Source: Aeriscardovia sp. (GTDB lineage: Bacteria; Actinomycetota; Actinomycetes; Actinomycetales; Bifidobacteriaceae). Taken from it: DNA of 64,000 nucleotides. The stretch lies in assembly GCA_017413255.1 (NCBI GenBank), contig JAFPUC010000014.1:1-64000 (forward strand), read 5' to 3'. The stretch's first letter is position 1. Every line of letters starts with the position of its first letter. Both the position numbers and the translations under genes were made by a program. The notes under the pieces are model-generated. The model saw only the letters and a program-made list of their open reading frames with translations, ran no database searches and had not been told where the DNA came from. Of the stretch, positions 8,064 to 17,699 are shown piece after piece.

Positions 8064-9739
8064 CCTCTGGTAAGCTTCCTTCTTATCATGTGGGGGCGGC
8101 TCGCTTCCTCCCCCAGCCTTTCTATCCTGTTTTCCTGATATGCCTGGAAGTTTCCTTCAAACCAATACCAGCGGGAGGGATCCTCTTCCGTCCCCTCCCA
8201 TGCCAGGATGTGCGTGGCAAGGCGGTCAAGGAACCAGCGGTCATGGGAAATTACGACTGCGCAGCCCGGAAACTCCTCCAGGGCTTCCTCCAAACTTTCC
8301 AATGTCTCCACATCCAAATCATTTGTGGGCTCGTCTAAAAGCAGGAGGTTTCCGGCTTTCTTTAAAGTGAGGGCCAGGTTCAGGCGGTTTTTTTCTCCGC
8401 CCGAGAGCATCCCGGCCAGCTTTTGCTGGTCTGAGCCTTTGAATCCGAAACTGGCGGTATAGGCCCTGGAAGGAATTTGTTGCCCTCCCGCCTCTATGAA
8501 CTGCTCCCCATCCGAAACCACTTCCCAAAGCGTCTTTGCGGGGTCTATTTTTTCCCTGTTTTGATCCACGTAGCTGATTTCCACGGTAGATCCCAGCTTG
8601 ATTTCCCCTTCTGTGGGCTTTTCCAAACCTGCAATCATTTTAAAGAGGGTGCTCTTTCCAACTCCGTTGGGGCCTATCACGCCTACGATGCCGTTTCTGG
8701 GAAGGGTGAAGCTAAGGTCCTTCATCAGGGTTCTGTCTCCAAATTTCTTGGTGAGGTTCTTTACCTCCAAAACTTCGGATCCCAGGCGGGGGGGAACGGG
8801 GATGTGGATGTCTGTGAAATCAGACTTTTTAGAGGCGTTTTCCTCTGCCACCATCTGGTCGTAGCGCTCAAGCCTGGCCCTGTTTTTGGCCTGGCGGGCT
8901 TTGGGGGAAGATCTTACCCACTCCAGCTCGTTTTTTATCCTCTTTGCGAGCTTTGCATCCTTTTGCCCCTGTATCTCCATCCTCTTTTGCTTGGCTTCCA
9001 GGTAGGTGCTGTAGTTGCCTTCATAGCCGTAAAGGCTGCCTCTGTCTACCTCGCAGATCCACTGCGCCATGGAGTCCAAAAATGCCCTGTCGTGAGTGAT
9101 GGAAATAACCGATCCCTTGTAGTCCTTCAAAAACTTTTCCAGCCACAAAATGGACTCGGCGTCCAGGTGGTTTGTGGGCTCGTCTAAAAGCAGGAGGTCG
9201 GGAGCCTGCAAAAGCAGGCGGCAGAGGGCCACCCTTCTTCTCTCTCCTCCGGAAAGCACGCTTATTTTCGCGTCTTCCTCCGGACACTGTAGGGCGTTCA
9301 TGGCCTGTTGGAGCTTGCTGTCTATTTCCCATCCTTCGGCAGCATCGATTTCTTCCTGCAGCTTCCCCATCTCTTCCAAAAGGGAGTCATAATCTGCATC
9401 CGGGTTTGAAAGCTCCTCGCTTATCTTGTTGTAGCGGTTGAGCTTCTCTTTTATGGGCCCTATTCCCTCTTCCACCACTTCCCTTACGGTTTTATTGGGA
9501 TCCAACTCCGGATCCTGATCCAGCAGTCCGACCGTGGCTCCCGAAGCCACCTGAACGGAGCCGTTGGATGGTTCTTCCTTTCCGGCCATTATCTTTAAGA
9601 GGGTGCTCTTGCCCATTCCGTTGGGTCCCACTACCCCTATTTTTGCCCCCTTTAGGAAGTTGACGGACACGTCCTGAAGAATGACTTTGTCGCCAAAGGC
9701 TTTGCGCACGTGGTCCATCTGGAAAATAAATTCTGACAC
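8060..9739 (-). CDS. ettA: Energy-dependent translational throttle protein EttA (ABC-F)
   Basis: Cytosolic ABC-F ATPase that binds the ribosomal E site and gates early elongation according to energy state. It has two ABC domains without membrane segments: Walker A GPNGMGKST (about 39-47) and GPNGVGKST, signatures LSGGERRRVALCRLLL and LSGGEKNRLNL, and LLLDEPTNHLD and LLLDEPTNDLD. The charged linker between the domains is present. Length 559 residues and both sequence signatures are typical of EttA rather than of resistance ABC-Fs. It is a single gene, convergent with DUF3180. Confidence 0.93.
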   Translation of the reverse strand: MSEFIFQMDHVRKAFGDKVILQDVSVNFLKGAKIGVVGPNGMGKSTLLKIMAGKEEPSNGSVQVASGATVGLLDQDPELDPNKTVREVVEEGIGPIKEKLNRYNKISEELSNPDADYDSLLEEMGKLQEEIDAAEGWEIDSKLQQAMNALQCPEEDAKISVLSGGERRRVALCRLLLQAPDLLLLDEPTNHLDAESILWLEKFLKDYKGSVISITHDRAFLDSMAQWICEVDRGSLYGYEGNYSTYLEAKQKRMEIQGQKDAKLAKRIKNELEWVRSSPKARQAKNRARLERYDQMVAEENASKKSDFTDIHIPVPPRLGSEVLEVKNLTKKFGDRTLMKDLSFTLPRNGIVGVIGPNGVGKSTLFKMIAGLEKPTEGEIKLGSTVEISYVDQNREKIDPAKTLWEVVSDGEQFIEAGGQQIPSRAYTASFGFKGSDQQKLAGMLSGGEKNRLNLALTLKKAGNLLLLDEPTNDLDVETLESLEEALEEFPGCAVVISHDRWFLDRLATHILAWEGTEEDPSRWYWFEGNFQAYQENRIERLGEEASRPHMIRRKLTRG

Positions 9740-9833
9740 TGTAGAGCTTTCTTTAGAAACTTTCTTTTGCTATCGCAAGTCTTATCGAATTTTATCAACT
9801 GCCTTTAAGTTACTCCTTTGGCTTGCCGAAAAA

Positions 9834-9874
9834 TGGCGAAAAAAATGCCTTCCGCTTATTAAAAGCGGAAGGCC
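9834..9874 (-). terminator. Terminator of the restriction-like cassette
   Basis: GCCTTCCGCTT and AAGCGGAAGGC flank a small AT loop, followed on the minus strand by a run of T. It lies about 20 bases past the stop of the helicase fusion and separates the cassette from the ettA promoter region. Confidence 0.85.
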
Positions 9875-9891
9875 ATGGGCTTTAGGAGGGC

Positions 9892-12800
9892 TTAATCCCT
9901 ATAAGAATCCGGCAGGTAGTCCCCAAATCTTTGTTCTACGAAGGAAACCAGCTTTCCTTCTTTGGCGAGCTGGGCAGAATCTGCGATCTCGAAGTTGGGT
10001 CGATACTTGTCGGGGATGATCCCGCTTGCGCTGAAGCCGAAGATGAAGTTGGTCGCTATCCGGTAAATAATTTCGGATGGCGCAATTCCGAAGACCTGGG
10101 AAGAGAAAATGTGATCCAGCCTTTTCTCCCCATCCGGGAAGAGCCGCTTCATCTCGGGGTTCCTATATAGCCTTTTTGCAATTTCGGCTATGAAAAGCCC
10201 GCTCTTTATATACAGGTCGGCAAATGTGTGATCGGGATCTGCAAAGCAGCCGGGCTCCTCTTTTTCAAAGAGATCTACCATATGCTTCACCACGACTTTG
10301 GGGGTGAAAATCTGGTTGGTTTTTTGAGGCGGGATATAGTCGAAAATGTCTCTGTCATCCCCTTCTTCAAACCAGTTTGCCAGCTCTTTTCTTAAGCTCA
10401 TAAAGTCGGCTATAGCGGTATTAAAGACGGGAGCGTTAAACACATTTCCGTCAAAGTGCCTGCTTCCCCCGGTTAAAGGATCTGTATAATCTCCCCCATC
10501 CCTTAGAAGTTTGAACTGCTCTTTTGAAATCCCGGTAACTTCCCGGAAGACCTCTTCGGAAATATTTTCGTCCAGATTTTCAATCGTAGTCTTGCAGGAT
10601 CCGTCCTCATTGTAAGTTCCATAAGCCATAAGGAAGGTGGGGACTGCGCTGGCCAGGCTGCGCAAGTCAGCTTTTACCTTATCTATGAACGGCTCCGCCT
10701 CTGCCTTCTCCTCTTGCTGAGTAAGTTTTTCTGAGATAATCTCCATGGCTATTTGTTTGCCTTCGCTATCCAGATCGGAAAGGCGTTGCCGTTTTTCGTT
10801 TTCAGCTTCCTTTTGCTTATGATCATAGATTTTGTTAATTTCCACGCGCACTTCCGGGCTTTCTGCAGACCTCAAAGCTTCGGCCCTCTCATCTTCAATT
10901 CTGCTTCTTTCAAGGGCGTACAAAGCCTCTGACTCTTCAATCTTTGAAACGAGCGCGTTACTGATGGCGCGGGCGCATTCATTTTTTAAGCTCTTGCTCA
11001 TAGGGCAGCTTTCTTGCGCCGCCTCTATGACGGGCTTTATAAATACTTTGCTTACTAAGGAAGAAGCGTCCTCTTTTTTGGAATTTTCAACTGCCGACGG
11101 CAAATCCATCCCCCTGGAAAGGAATTCCAGACGGGCAGAAGAACATCCAAAGATTTTTTCTTCGGTTTCTTTTATCGAATCCTCTGAAGGAATTGCATTA
11201 CCCTGCGCATCGATGTCGCCAAAATCAGGTTCCTCTTCTTCTCCCTCTTCCGCCTCTTCCTCTTCCATGCGTTTGCTAGCCTGGGAGATAATGTCCATAA
11301 CTGCGGCATTTTGAAGCACAATTCCGATATTTTGGAAGAGGCCGTCATACCTAAAGCCTCTTCGCACAGCCTCCATGCCCTCAAACTTGACAGGATAGGA
11401 AAGAATTTGGGAGGCGTCCAACGCTTCCATATTTCCTTCTTCGTCTTCTCCGTAAACGGGGAAGAATTCCAAGAGCCTGGCGGAATTTTCCTGCCTCTGA
11501 CAGCTGTCAAGCACTTCTTCCGGCGCGTGAGAGTAAAGATCGTTGGCGAAGGCATCATACATTCTCAGCGCCCTGGCCGGATCAAAGTCAAAGACGTAGG
11601 CGTTTTCCTTAACGAAGTACTTTCTTTCTCCGTCTTCAATTTGTTGAAAATGCCAGGGGTTTTGAGCTCTAAAGATTGCCTGCACATATCTCTCCGGGCG
11701 CGCCTGCAGAGTGGAAGAAGCGAGGTTTGAAAGCATTAAAACCGCACTCCATTCAGGCACGGTGACCCCGGTAGTCAGCTGACCTACAGAGAGAGTTATA
11801 GTCATCGCCTTGTCCCGTATAGCTTTTCTGACTCTCACGAGGGATTTTTGAATGTTCTTCTCTTCGTCTTCTTTTTCAGCTTTTCCTGCGGCCCTGACTA
11901 TCCCGTAAGCCCCAAAAACCCTATGGGTTTTCAATTTTTCTTCCAGCGCCTTAGCAGACTCCACCCGCTCTAAGAGCCAGAGGGTATGCCTTATTTCTCC
12001 GCGCTTTTCAGGAGAAGAGAAAGGATACTTAGGGTCGGAGGAAAGAAGATCGAGGAATCGGTCCACGGCTGAATCGTGAATAAAGCGTCCGCCGGAAGTT
12101 TTGAAGAGTTCGTTAAGATCGAAGGCCCACTCAAATTCTTCTCCATTTACGGCGCCGTTTTGAAGTTTGGGGAGCACCATGGAGCTGGCGCTATAGGCAA
12201 ACATATTCAGCACCGGCATATCGGCGTAAGGGTTTTCGCAAGGCCCTGTCCACTCCTTCTTGGCTTCCTGCTCGTCGGCATAAGTCCAGTTGAAGATCGC
12301 ATCTTTAGCGAACCTATTGTTTGCCAGAGCCTTGAAGGGAGTGCCTGATAAGTAAAGGGTGTATTTGCGCGAGATCTGCTTGAAGGCTACCCTGGTCTTG
12401 AGGGTGTCAAAAGCCTCATGGGATTCATCTGCGATCAAAATATCGTAGTTAATTTTGGCCACGTCATAGAGCTTCTCGTATTGGCCACCAAATGCTTTAG
12501 AGCCTTTAAGGTCCTGAAGGCTTACAAACTCTATTACGCCCTTTTCTTTATCCTGCCGATATTCTTTTAAATTCCCGGTGAGGTTTTTAATTGTGTCCGT
12601 GTATTCCGCACGGGTCAAGCAGTAAGGATATTTGTTCTTGTCATGCAGCTCCTCTACATCGCTTACAAAGTAGTAGTTGTCTTTTCCAAGGAACTTTGCA
12701 TAGTCAGCATACCACGAGTCGGCAATGACCGGCCTGTTTGTGATAATCAGTATTCTCTTCGCGCCTAGTTTTTTACAAAGACTGTAGGCCGTTAAAGTTT

Positions 12801-13275
12801 TCCCAAAACGGGGCTTAGCATTCCAAAGAAACTCGCTTTCGGCTCCATGGCTCTCAAAGTACTTGAGAGTTTTATCCACGGCTTCTTTTTGTTCCTTGCG
12901 AAGAGTGTAGCTCTGTACTCCTCCTCTGTAGCCTCCGTGATTTTCCCTAAAGGCATTCAGGAGTTCCTTTGCCTTTTCGGGGCTTATCTTGAACCACTCG
13001 GTGCCAGGTCTTCTTTCATAGCCCAGTTTTTCCAGGTAAGCATGGAAATCACGATCGCTAAAAGTGTGAGAGTCGTCGTCAAAGACTGCGGGCTTTTGCC
13101 ACTCGAGTTTTTCTTCTGCTTGTGAAGTGTGGCTCTGCTCCCATATGCGCTTTTCTACCTCGTCACCCGTGTATCCGATTTTCGTCCAGCCCTGCAGGTG
13201 CGAATCGTTGGGACTGGTGTAGGCGTAAATTGTGGGATTGCAGGGTTTATATACATCAATTCGACTATCCTCCAT
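9892..13275 (-). CDS. GIY-YIG nuclease / SF2 helicase / pseudo-methylase fusion (restriction subunit-like)
   Basis: 1127 residues, read as three parts. Residues 14-60 (IYAYT...KIGYT, with later R and E) match the T5orf172/Mug113 branch of GIY-YIG nucleases. Residues about 125-560 are an SF2 helicase of ResIII type with PRFGKT (155-160), DESH (283-286) and SGTP (310-313). Near residue 1000 there is IFTPKVVVKHMVDLF, an adenine-methylase N-terminal motif, but the expected DPACGSG is replaced by DLYIKSG, so methyl transfer is doubtful. An acidic coiled-coil stretch (about 690-860) links the parts. The ATG is 3 bases after the methylase stop with GGAG inside that gene's end, so translation is probably coupled to the phase-variable methylase. 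Likely the DNA-cleaving, translocating partner of that methylase. Family and domains are read by eye; the target is unknown. Confidence 0.8.
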   Translation of the reverse strand: MEDSRIDVYKPCNPTIYAYTSPNDSHLQGWTKIGYTGDEVEKRIWEQSHTSQAEEKLEWQKPAVFDDDSHTFSDRDFHAYLEKLGYERRPGTEWFKISPEKAKELLNAFRENHGGYRGGVQSYTLRKEQKEAVDKTLKYFESHGAESEFLWNAKPRFGKTLTAYSLCKKLGAKRILIITNRPVIADSWYADYAKFLGKDNYYFVSDVEELHDKNKYPYCLTRAEYTDTIKNLTGNLKEYRQDKEKGVIEFVSLQDLKGSKAFGGQYEKLYDVAKINYDILIADESHEAFDTLKTRVAFKQISRKYTLYLSGTPFKALANNRFAKDAIFNWTYADEQEAKKEWTGPCENPYADMPVLNMFAYSASSMVLPKLQNGAVNGEEFEWAFDLNELFKTSGGRFIHDSAVDRFLDLLSSDPKYPFSSPEKRGEIRHTLWLLERVESAKALEEKLKTHRVFGAYGIVRAAGKAEKEDEEKNIQKSLVRVRKAIRDKAMTITLSVGQLTTGVTVPEWSAVLMLSNLASSTLQARPERYVQAIFRAQNPWHFQQIEDGERKYFVKENAYVFDFDPARALRMYDAFANDLYSHAPEEVLDSCQRQENSARLLEFFPVYGEDEEGNMEALDASQILSYPVKFEGMEAVRRGFRYDGLFQNIGIVLQNAAVMDIISQASKRMEEEEAEEGEEEEPDFGDIDAQGNAIPSEDSIKETEEKIFGCSSARLEFLSRGMDLPSAVENSKKEDASSLVSKVFIKPVIEAAQESCPMSKSLKNECARAISNALVSKIEESEALYALERSRIEDERAEALRSAESPEVRVEINKIYDHKQKEAENEKRQRLSDLDSEGKQIAMEIISEKLTQQEEKAEAEPFIDKVKADLRSLASAVPTFLMAYGTYNEDGSCKTTIENLDENISEEVFREVTGISKEQFKLLRDGGDYTDPLTGGSRHFDGNVFNAPVFNTAIADFMSLRKELANWFEEGDDRDIFDYIPPQKTNQIFTPKVVVKHMVDLFEKEEPGCFADPDHTFADLYIKSGLFIAEIAKRLYRNPEMKRLFPDGEKRLDHIFSSQVFGIAPSEIIYRIATNFIFGFSASGIIPDKYRPNFEIADSAQLAKEGKLVSFVEQRFGDYLPDSYRD

Positions 13276-13277
13276 TC

Positions 13278-15171
13278 TTACTCCATTTCCTTTACGTTGC
13301 TTTCAATAAATGCGATTTCTTCAGAAGACAGCCCATACTTTTTGTAGAGCTGTCGGTCGATATCGGGGATAGATCGGCTCCAGTCGATGTCTGAGGAAGG
13401 AGTGAAGTCCTGCCACGGTACGTACTCCCAAGTGTCTTTGGGGTTATGCTGCGTTACCTTTAAAATTCCCAACATTGCCCTGGCAAATTTACTCTTCACG
13501 TATTTCAGGCACGCTTCGGCTTCCCGCTCGGTATCAAAAGAGCCGATGCTCAGGAAAGTCCTTGTATGGCCGATGAGCGGCTGGCCGATGAGCGGAGTGG
13601 ATAACGTCTCTCCAAGGGCGCCCGAACCGTTAGATTTGGGGACGAATACTTTCCACTTTGCAAGATCGCCTTGATCAGCCCCCCGTATGTAGTCCCGGTT
13701 AATGTATTTATATACGCGCCTGTTTTTGTCATCCAGGCCCAGTATTTGCGCCCATTCGCCTGTACCTTCAGGTTTTGAATCGAAAAAGACAACGCCGTTT
13801 AACTTTTTTCTTTGGCTTTTAAAGCTGTTTGTCGTAATCCTTCGCTCTTGTCCGGAAGAGCTTATATAGGAAAAGACCCATGGGATTTCCTCACCCATTT
13901 TTTCCGAATAATGGTAATCGGGCCTCACAAAGTCCATAAGAGACCGGGCGGAGGATGGGCTTACCTTTTTCTCTACAGAATTTAATTCGGGAAAAGGCGT
14001 CAGAGATTTTTGGAGGTTGCTAACTTTTTCCCTATCCCAGAGGGAGATGCACACCCCCCCCCCTCAGATCGATATTGGGGAAAACTTTTTTAGAATCCTG
14101 TTCCCGGTAGAGTACGGAAAAATGAGGATCATTTAAAATCTTTTCGCTCCACTTCCTATTTACCCTTCCGGCTCCGCTCAAAAAACGCGCAGGGGTAATG
14201 AGCTCCACTTTATCTGCTACATGGTAAGCCTGCTCCATGAACTGCGGATAAATGGAGGCGTGAAAACTCGCCCCGCTTTCCTTTTCGGCACTTTGATACG
14301 GCGGATTGCCTATACAAGCGTAAAACCGCTTCATATCTCTCCTTTCTTCCAGCCTTATATGACTGAATAACGTCGATTTTGGCTGGTCCCAAAAGCGAAT
14401 CCTGCACGTCAGATTGTCATTGAAAAGATCATTTGTCACACTGCCTTTCCCTTTTACAGGCGAAGACTGGGTACGTCCATCCATCTGCCAGAAGTTCCAT
14501 GAAACTATGTTGGCCTCTTTGAGAAGGAGATCGCGATCGCATAACCTGTGAAAGCGCGCCACAAAGTTTTCAAGGAAGGCGTCTAACACATTGACGCGGG
14601 CTATAAAAAGGCTGTCGCCCTGGAACTCGTAACCGTAGACGGACTTAAGCGCCGCTTCGGCCTTTTCTATCCAGTCCTCATCGCCTTCCGCGGCCTTTTC
14701 GGTCTGTTGGAGCTTTCTGTCCAAAATCCCGACCCGTTTTTCCAATGGGATAGGGTTTCCGGTAGCAGTATCGTAGCGGGAAGTTATAAAGGGCGCCTCC
14801 CCGCAGGCAATCTCAAGGTAAGTCTTGTCTCGCCCTTCCGGCTCCTCCCAAAGAGTCTCTGTCATCTGTGAAACTACTTCAAAGGGGGTAAAGACCTCCG
14901 CATGGGTTTTAACCCTGGACTGCTTTTCCGCGTCCTCCTTGAAAGCCCGCGGACGAATTGCTGATACCGAGCTCTGGCAGACCGGGCTTTCCCAATCGCG
15001 CCCCTTATAGGCGTCAGTGGCCCAGATGATATTTCTTTTGCGTGATCTGTCGAGGAGCAGGATTTTCAAAAGCTCGGAATACAGGGAATCGTCTTCGTAC
15101 CGGATCTTGTCGAGGCTGAAAGAGAAGGGGAAAAGTTCATTTTCACCGTTTTTAAGTCCGGTTTTTTTCAT
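13278..15171 (-). pseudogene. Eco57I-type N6-adenine DNA methylase, frameshifted at a G10 tract (probably phase-variable, OFF)
   Basis: Two overlapping open frames form one gene: ATG 15171 to a stop at 14032, and a frame from 14054 to 13278. The N-terminal part has VFTP (93-96), motif I LEIACGEAPF (119-128) and catalytic NPPY (289-292); the C-terminal part resembles the target-recognition half of Eco57I-like enzymes. The junction is ten G residues on the coding strand (14054-14063). With nine, the product would be 630 residues and read IDLRGGVCISLWDRE, the usual conserved block after NPPY in this family. With ten, translation ends seven codons past the tract. The longer frame from TTG 15219 lacks an RBS, so ATG 15171 is preferred. 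I treat it as a switchable gene rather than a dead one, since both halves look intact. Confidence 0.85.
14054..14063 (-). repeat. G10 homopolymer: predicted phase-variation switch in the methylase
   Basis: Ten C on the plus strand, ten G in the coding direction. Tract lengths of 9 or 12 keep the methylase in frame; 10 does not. Flanks are TCTGA and TGT in coding direction, identical to the flanks of the tract at 52168-52177 read on the plus strand. Confidence 0.85.
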
Positions 15172-15323
15172 ACTTTCCCCCGCCTCTTTCTCTTTCCCGA
15201 AGGAGGGCGCTCCCTCCAATCCAGTATTGGAAACATTGATAATCGACCCTGAAACTATACTATCTCTAAAAATCTACTAATTACAGATTCATTTCCTCCT
15301 GTATCAGCGCAAAGGGGAAATAC

Positions 15324-15349
15324 AAAAATCCCCGCACGAAAGCGGGGAG
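15324..15349 (-). terminator. Terminator downstream of tRNA-Met
   Basis: On the minus strand CCCCGC-TTTCGT-GCGGGG followed by ATTTTT, 5 bases after the tRNA 3' end. Confidence 0.8.
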
Positions 15350-15353
15350 GAAG

Positions 15354-15427
15354 TGGGGATGCAGGGACTTGAACCCCGGACCAACGAATTATGGGTTCGC
15401 CGCTCTAACCGACTGAGCTACATCCCC
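15354..15427 (-). tRNA. tRNA with CAT anticodon (elongator Met, or Ile2)
   Basis: A full cloverleaf of 74 bases without encoded CCA: acceptor GGGGATG pairs with CATCCCC, the D arm is GCTC...GAGC, the anticodon stem GCGAA/TTCGT surrounds loop CCCATAA, and the T arm has GGTTCAAGT. Anticodon CAT fits elongator Met, or Ile2, the substrate of the TilS in this window. It is not an initiator type, as the three G-C pairs of the anticodon stem are absent. Its 3' end faces the restriction-like cassette. Confidence 0.9.
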
Positions 15428-15470
15428 TCCTTGAGAAAAATATACACAGGGGTGCGTACATTCTCAAGTC

Positions 15471-17489
15471 TTACCAGATTCTGACCCTGTCTTCGGGATC
15501 CAGCCACATTCCGTCGCCGGGCTGAACATCGTAAGTGGAGTAGAAGGCGTCCACGTTCTTCAGAATCTGGTTGGTCCTAAACTCTGCGGGAGAATGGGGA
15601 TCTATCGCCAAAAGCTGCTCTGCAAAAGCATCCCTTATCTTCATCCTCCAAATCAAAGCGTAAGTAGAGAAGAAGGACATTGCCTCGGCCTTTCCCATCT
15701 TCTTTAGGGAGGATGTGAGATCCTGCAAAGTGTCGACATTGAGGCCGTGGTGGAGGGCCAGAGCTTTAAGGGAAATGTCCACTCCGGAAAGGTCGCCTAT
15801 GTTTTCTCCCAGGGTCATGGCGCCGTTTACATGGGGAGCCTGATCGGCCCTTCCCTCCTTTGCGTACTCTTCTTCGAGCTGGAGGGGAACGAGCTTGTTG
15901 TACTGGTCGATTAACTTTTGGGTGAGGGCCTTAAAGTTCTTCCTGTCTTCGTCGGTCCACCAGTTTTCAAGGCGACCGTGCCCGTCATAGCAGCTTCCCT
16001 GATCGTCGAATCCGTGACCGATTTCGTGTCCTATTACGCAGCCTATGCCGCCAAAGTTCGCGCTCTTGGGCCTGTCGGGACTAAAGAAGGGATCTTGCAG
16101 GATGGCAGCCGGGAACACTATTTCGTTCAAAGTGGGCTCGTAGTAGGCGTTTACGGTCTGGGGGTTCATCTCCCACTCGCGCTTGTCTACTTTCTTTCTC
16201 GCCTTTTCAAATTCCTTGGCGCTCAGGAAAAGGTAGGAAGAGCGCATGTTGTCCATGAGATCTTTGTCTTCGCTTACTTCCAGGGCCGAGTAGTCTTTCC
16301 ACTCTTCAGGGTAGCCAATCATGGGGGTAAAGAGGGAGAGCTTGTCTAAAGCCCTGCCCTTGGTTTTTTCTCCCAGCCAGGTGCTGTTGGCAATGGAAAC
16401 CCTGTAGGCTTCGATGAGGTTATTTACGAGCTCTTGGACCTGCTCTTTGGAAGATGCCGGGAAATGAAGGCTGACGTAGATTTTTCCTACTTCTTCTCCG
16501 CTTATGGAGTTTACAAGGCCAACGGCCCTCTTCCATCTGTCTTTCTGGACGGGCTGGCCCTTGAGAACTTTGCCGTAGAAATCAAAGGAAGTCTTATCAA
16601 ACTCCTCAGTGAGGAAGGAGGCGGAATTGGTAAGCAGGCGCGCCATGCACCATGCCCTCCACGCCTCTACTCCTTCGCTTTCCCACAGGCCGTTAAGGCC
16701 GTCCAGGAAGGAGGGCTCGTGGACTATCACTTTTTCTATTGCGCTTTGGAAATTGATTGGAACGGACTTTGAGATGGGTTCAGATTCGTAAGAGCTCTGC
16801 ATATACCCAATCCAGTCGGGAACTTTGAAATTGGAGAGCTTCCCGGAGAACTCGTCTCGGGTCATGGGGTTATAAGTCTTAATGTCGTCTCTTACCTGGA
16901 CCGAATCCCAGTGGAAGTGAGCGATCTTGGTTTCAAGGTCCACCACTTTGTCGGCCAAATTTTCAAAGTCGTCTTCCCCTATGAGCCTGAAAAGGGAAGA
17001 AAGCATTTTGCGGTAAGCTTCCACGATCTTTTCATAACGGCTCTCGCGGTAATAAGACTCGTCGGGAAGGCCTATGCCCCCCTGCATGATATGCACCGCA
17101 TTCATCGCCGGATCTTTAGGATCGGCGAAAACCATTATCTCAAAAGGGAGATCCATGAGAGATTCCAGAGGGGACATGGCCTTAAGAAGATCGTCCATCG
17201 ACCGGGCTCCCTTTATCTCCTCTATGGACTTTGAAATCGGCTCGATTCCTTTCTTCTCAAGAGAATCCTTATCCATGAATTTCCTGTAGAGGATGGAGGA
17301 TTTAAGATCTTTGTTTGCCGGATCTTCGAGGATGGAATGAATATCTTCGTCACTTTGCTCGGCGAGCTTGTCGAAGGTGCCAAACCTGGATTTGTCGGGG
17401 GGAAGGACGTAGGTGTCAAGCCATTCGTGATTTATAAAGCGATAAAAGTCATCTTGCGGTCTGTAAGTTTTATCCGATTTTGTTCGCAT
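15471..17489 (-). CDS. pepO: M13 family zinc metallopeptidase (PepO/neprilysin type)
   Basis: 672 residues without a signal peptide or membrane anchor, so it is cytosolic like lactic-acid-bacterial PepO, which cleaves oligopeptides. The zinc motif HEIGH (in VIGHEIGHGFDDQG, near residue 490) and the downstream glutamate motif GENIGDLSGVD are present, as are NAYYEPTLNEIVFPA and the C-terminal VRIW ending of the family. With PepC at 22.4 kb it suggests an organism that lives on peptides. It is a single gene on the minus strand. Confidence 0.95.
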   Translation of the reverse strand: MRTKSDKTYRPQDDFYRFINHEWLDTYVLPPDKSRFGTFDKLAEQSDEDIHSILEDPANKDLKSSILYRKFMDKDSLEKKGIEPISKSIEEIKGARSMDDLLKAMSPLESLMDLPFEIMVFADPKDPAMNAVHIMQGGIGLPDESYYRESRYEKIVEAYRKMLSSLFRLIGEDDFENLADKVVDLETKIAHFHWDSVQVRDDIKTYNPMTRDEFSGKLSNFKVPDWIGYMQSSYESEPISKSVPINFQSAIEKVIVHEPSFLDGLNGLWESEGVEAWRAWCMARLLTNSASFLTEEFDKTSFDFYGKVLKGQPVQKDRWKRAVGLVNSISGEEVGKIYVSLHFPASSKEQVQELVNNLIEAYRVSIANSTWLGEKTKGRALDKLSLFTPMIGYPEEWKDYSALEVSEDKDLMDNMRSSYLFLSAKEFEKARKKVDKREWEMNPQTVNAYYEPTLNEIVFPAAILQDPFFSPDRPKSANFGGIGCVIGHEIGHGFDDQGSCYDGHGRLENWWTDEDRKNFKALTQKLIDQYNKLVPLQLEEEYAKEGRADQAPHVNGAMTLGENIGDLSGVDISLKALALHHGLNVDTLQDLTSSLKKMGKAEAMSFFSTYALIWRMKIRDAFAEQLLAIDPHSPAEFRTNQILKNVDAFYSTYDVQPGDGMWLDPEDRVRIW

Positions 17490-17699
17490 GCTACCATTTT
17501 ATTTTTATTACTGCCCGATCTTAATAAGGCTTGGATTTAAAGCGTATGAAACAAAAAAGAAAAGAATCCAGATCCTTTTTGTCCAATGCGTCCGCCTTTG
17601 CCCCTGTAAAGTACGGCCTTGTTTTCCGCCAACGCTTGGGGGAAATTGGCAATGGTTTTTAAACACTGAAAACAAGCTTCAAAATGGGGCTAACACGAA

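Noticed and set aside
8060-9739. ABC-F gene as an antibiotic-resistance factor
   Set aside because: Length and motifs match EttA; the extended linker of resistance ABC-Fs is absent.
10832-11314. Forward open frames within the helicase fusion
   Set aside because: Shadows of the 1127-residue gene, Ser/Ala-rich from the antisense of its acidic region.
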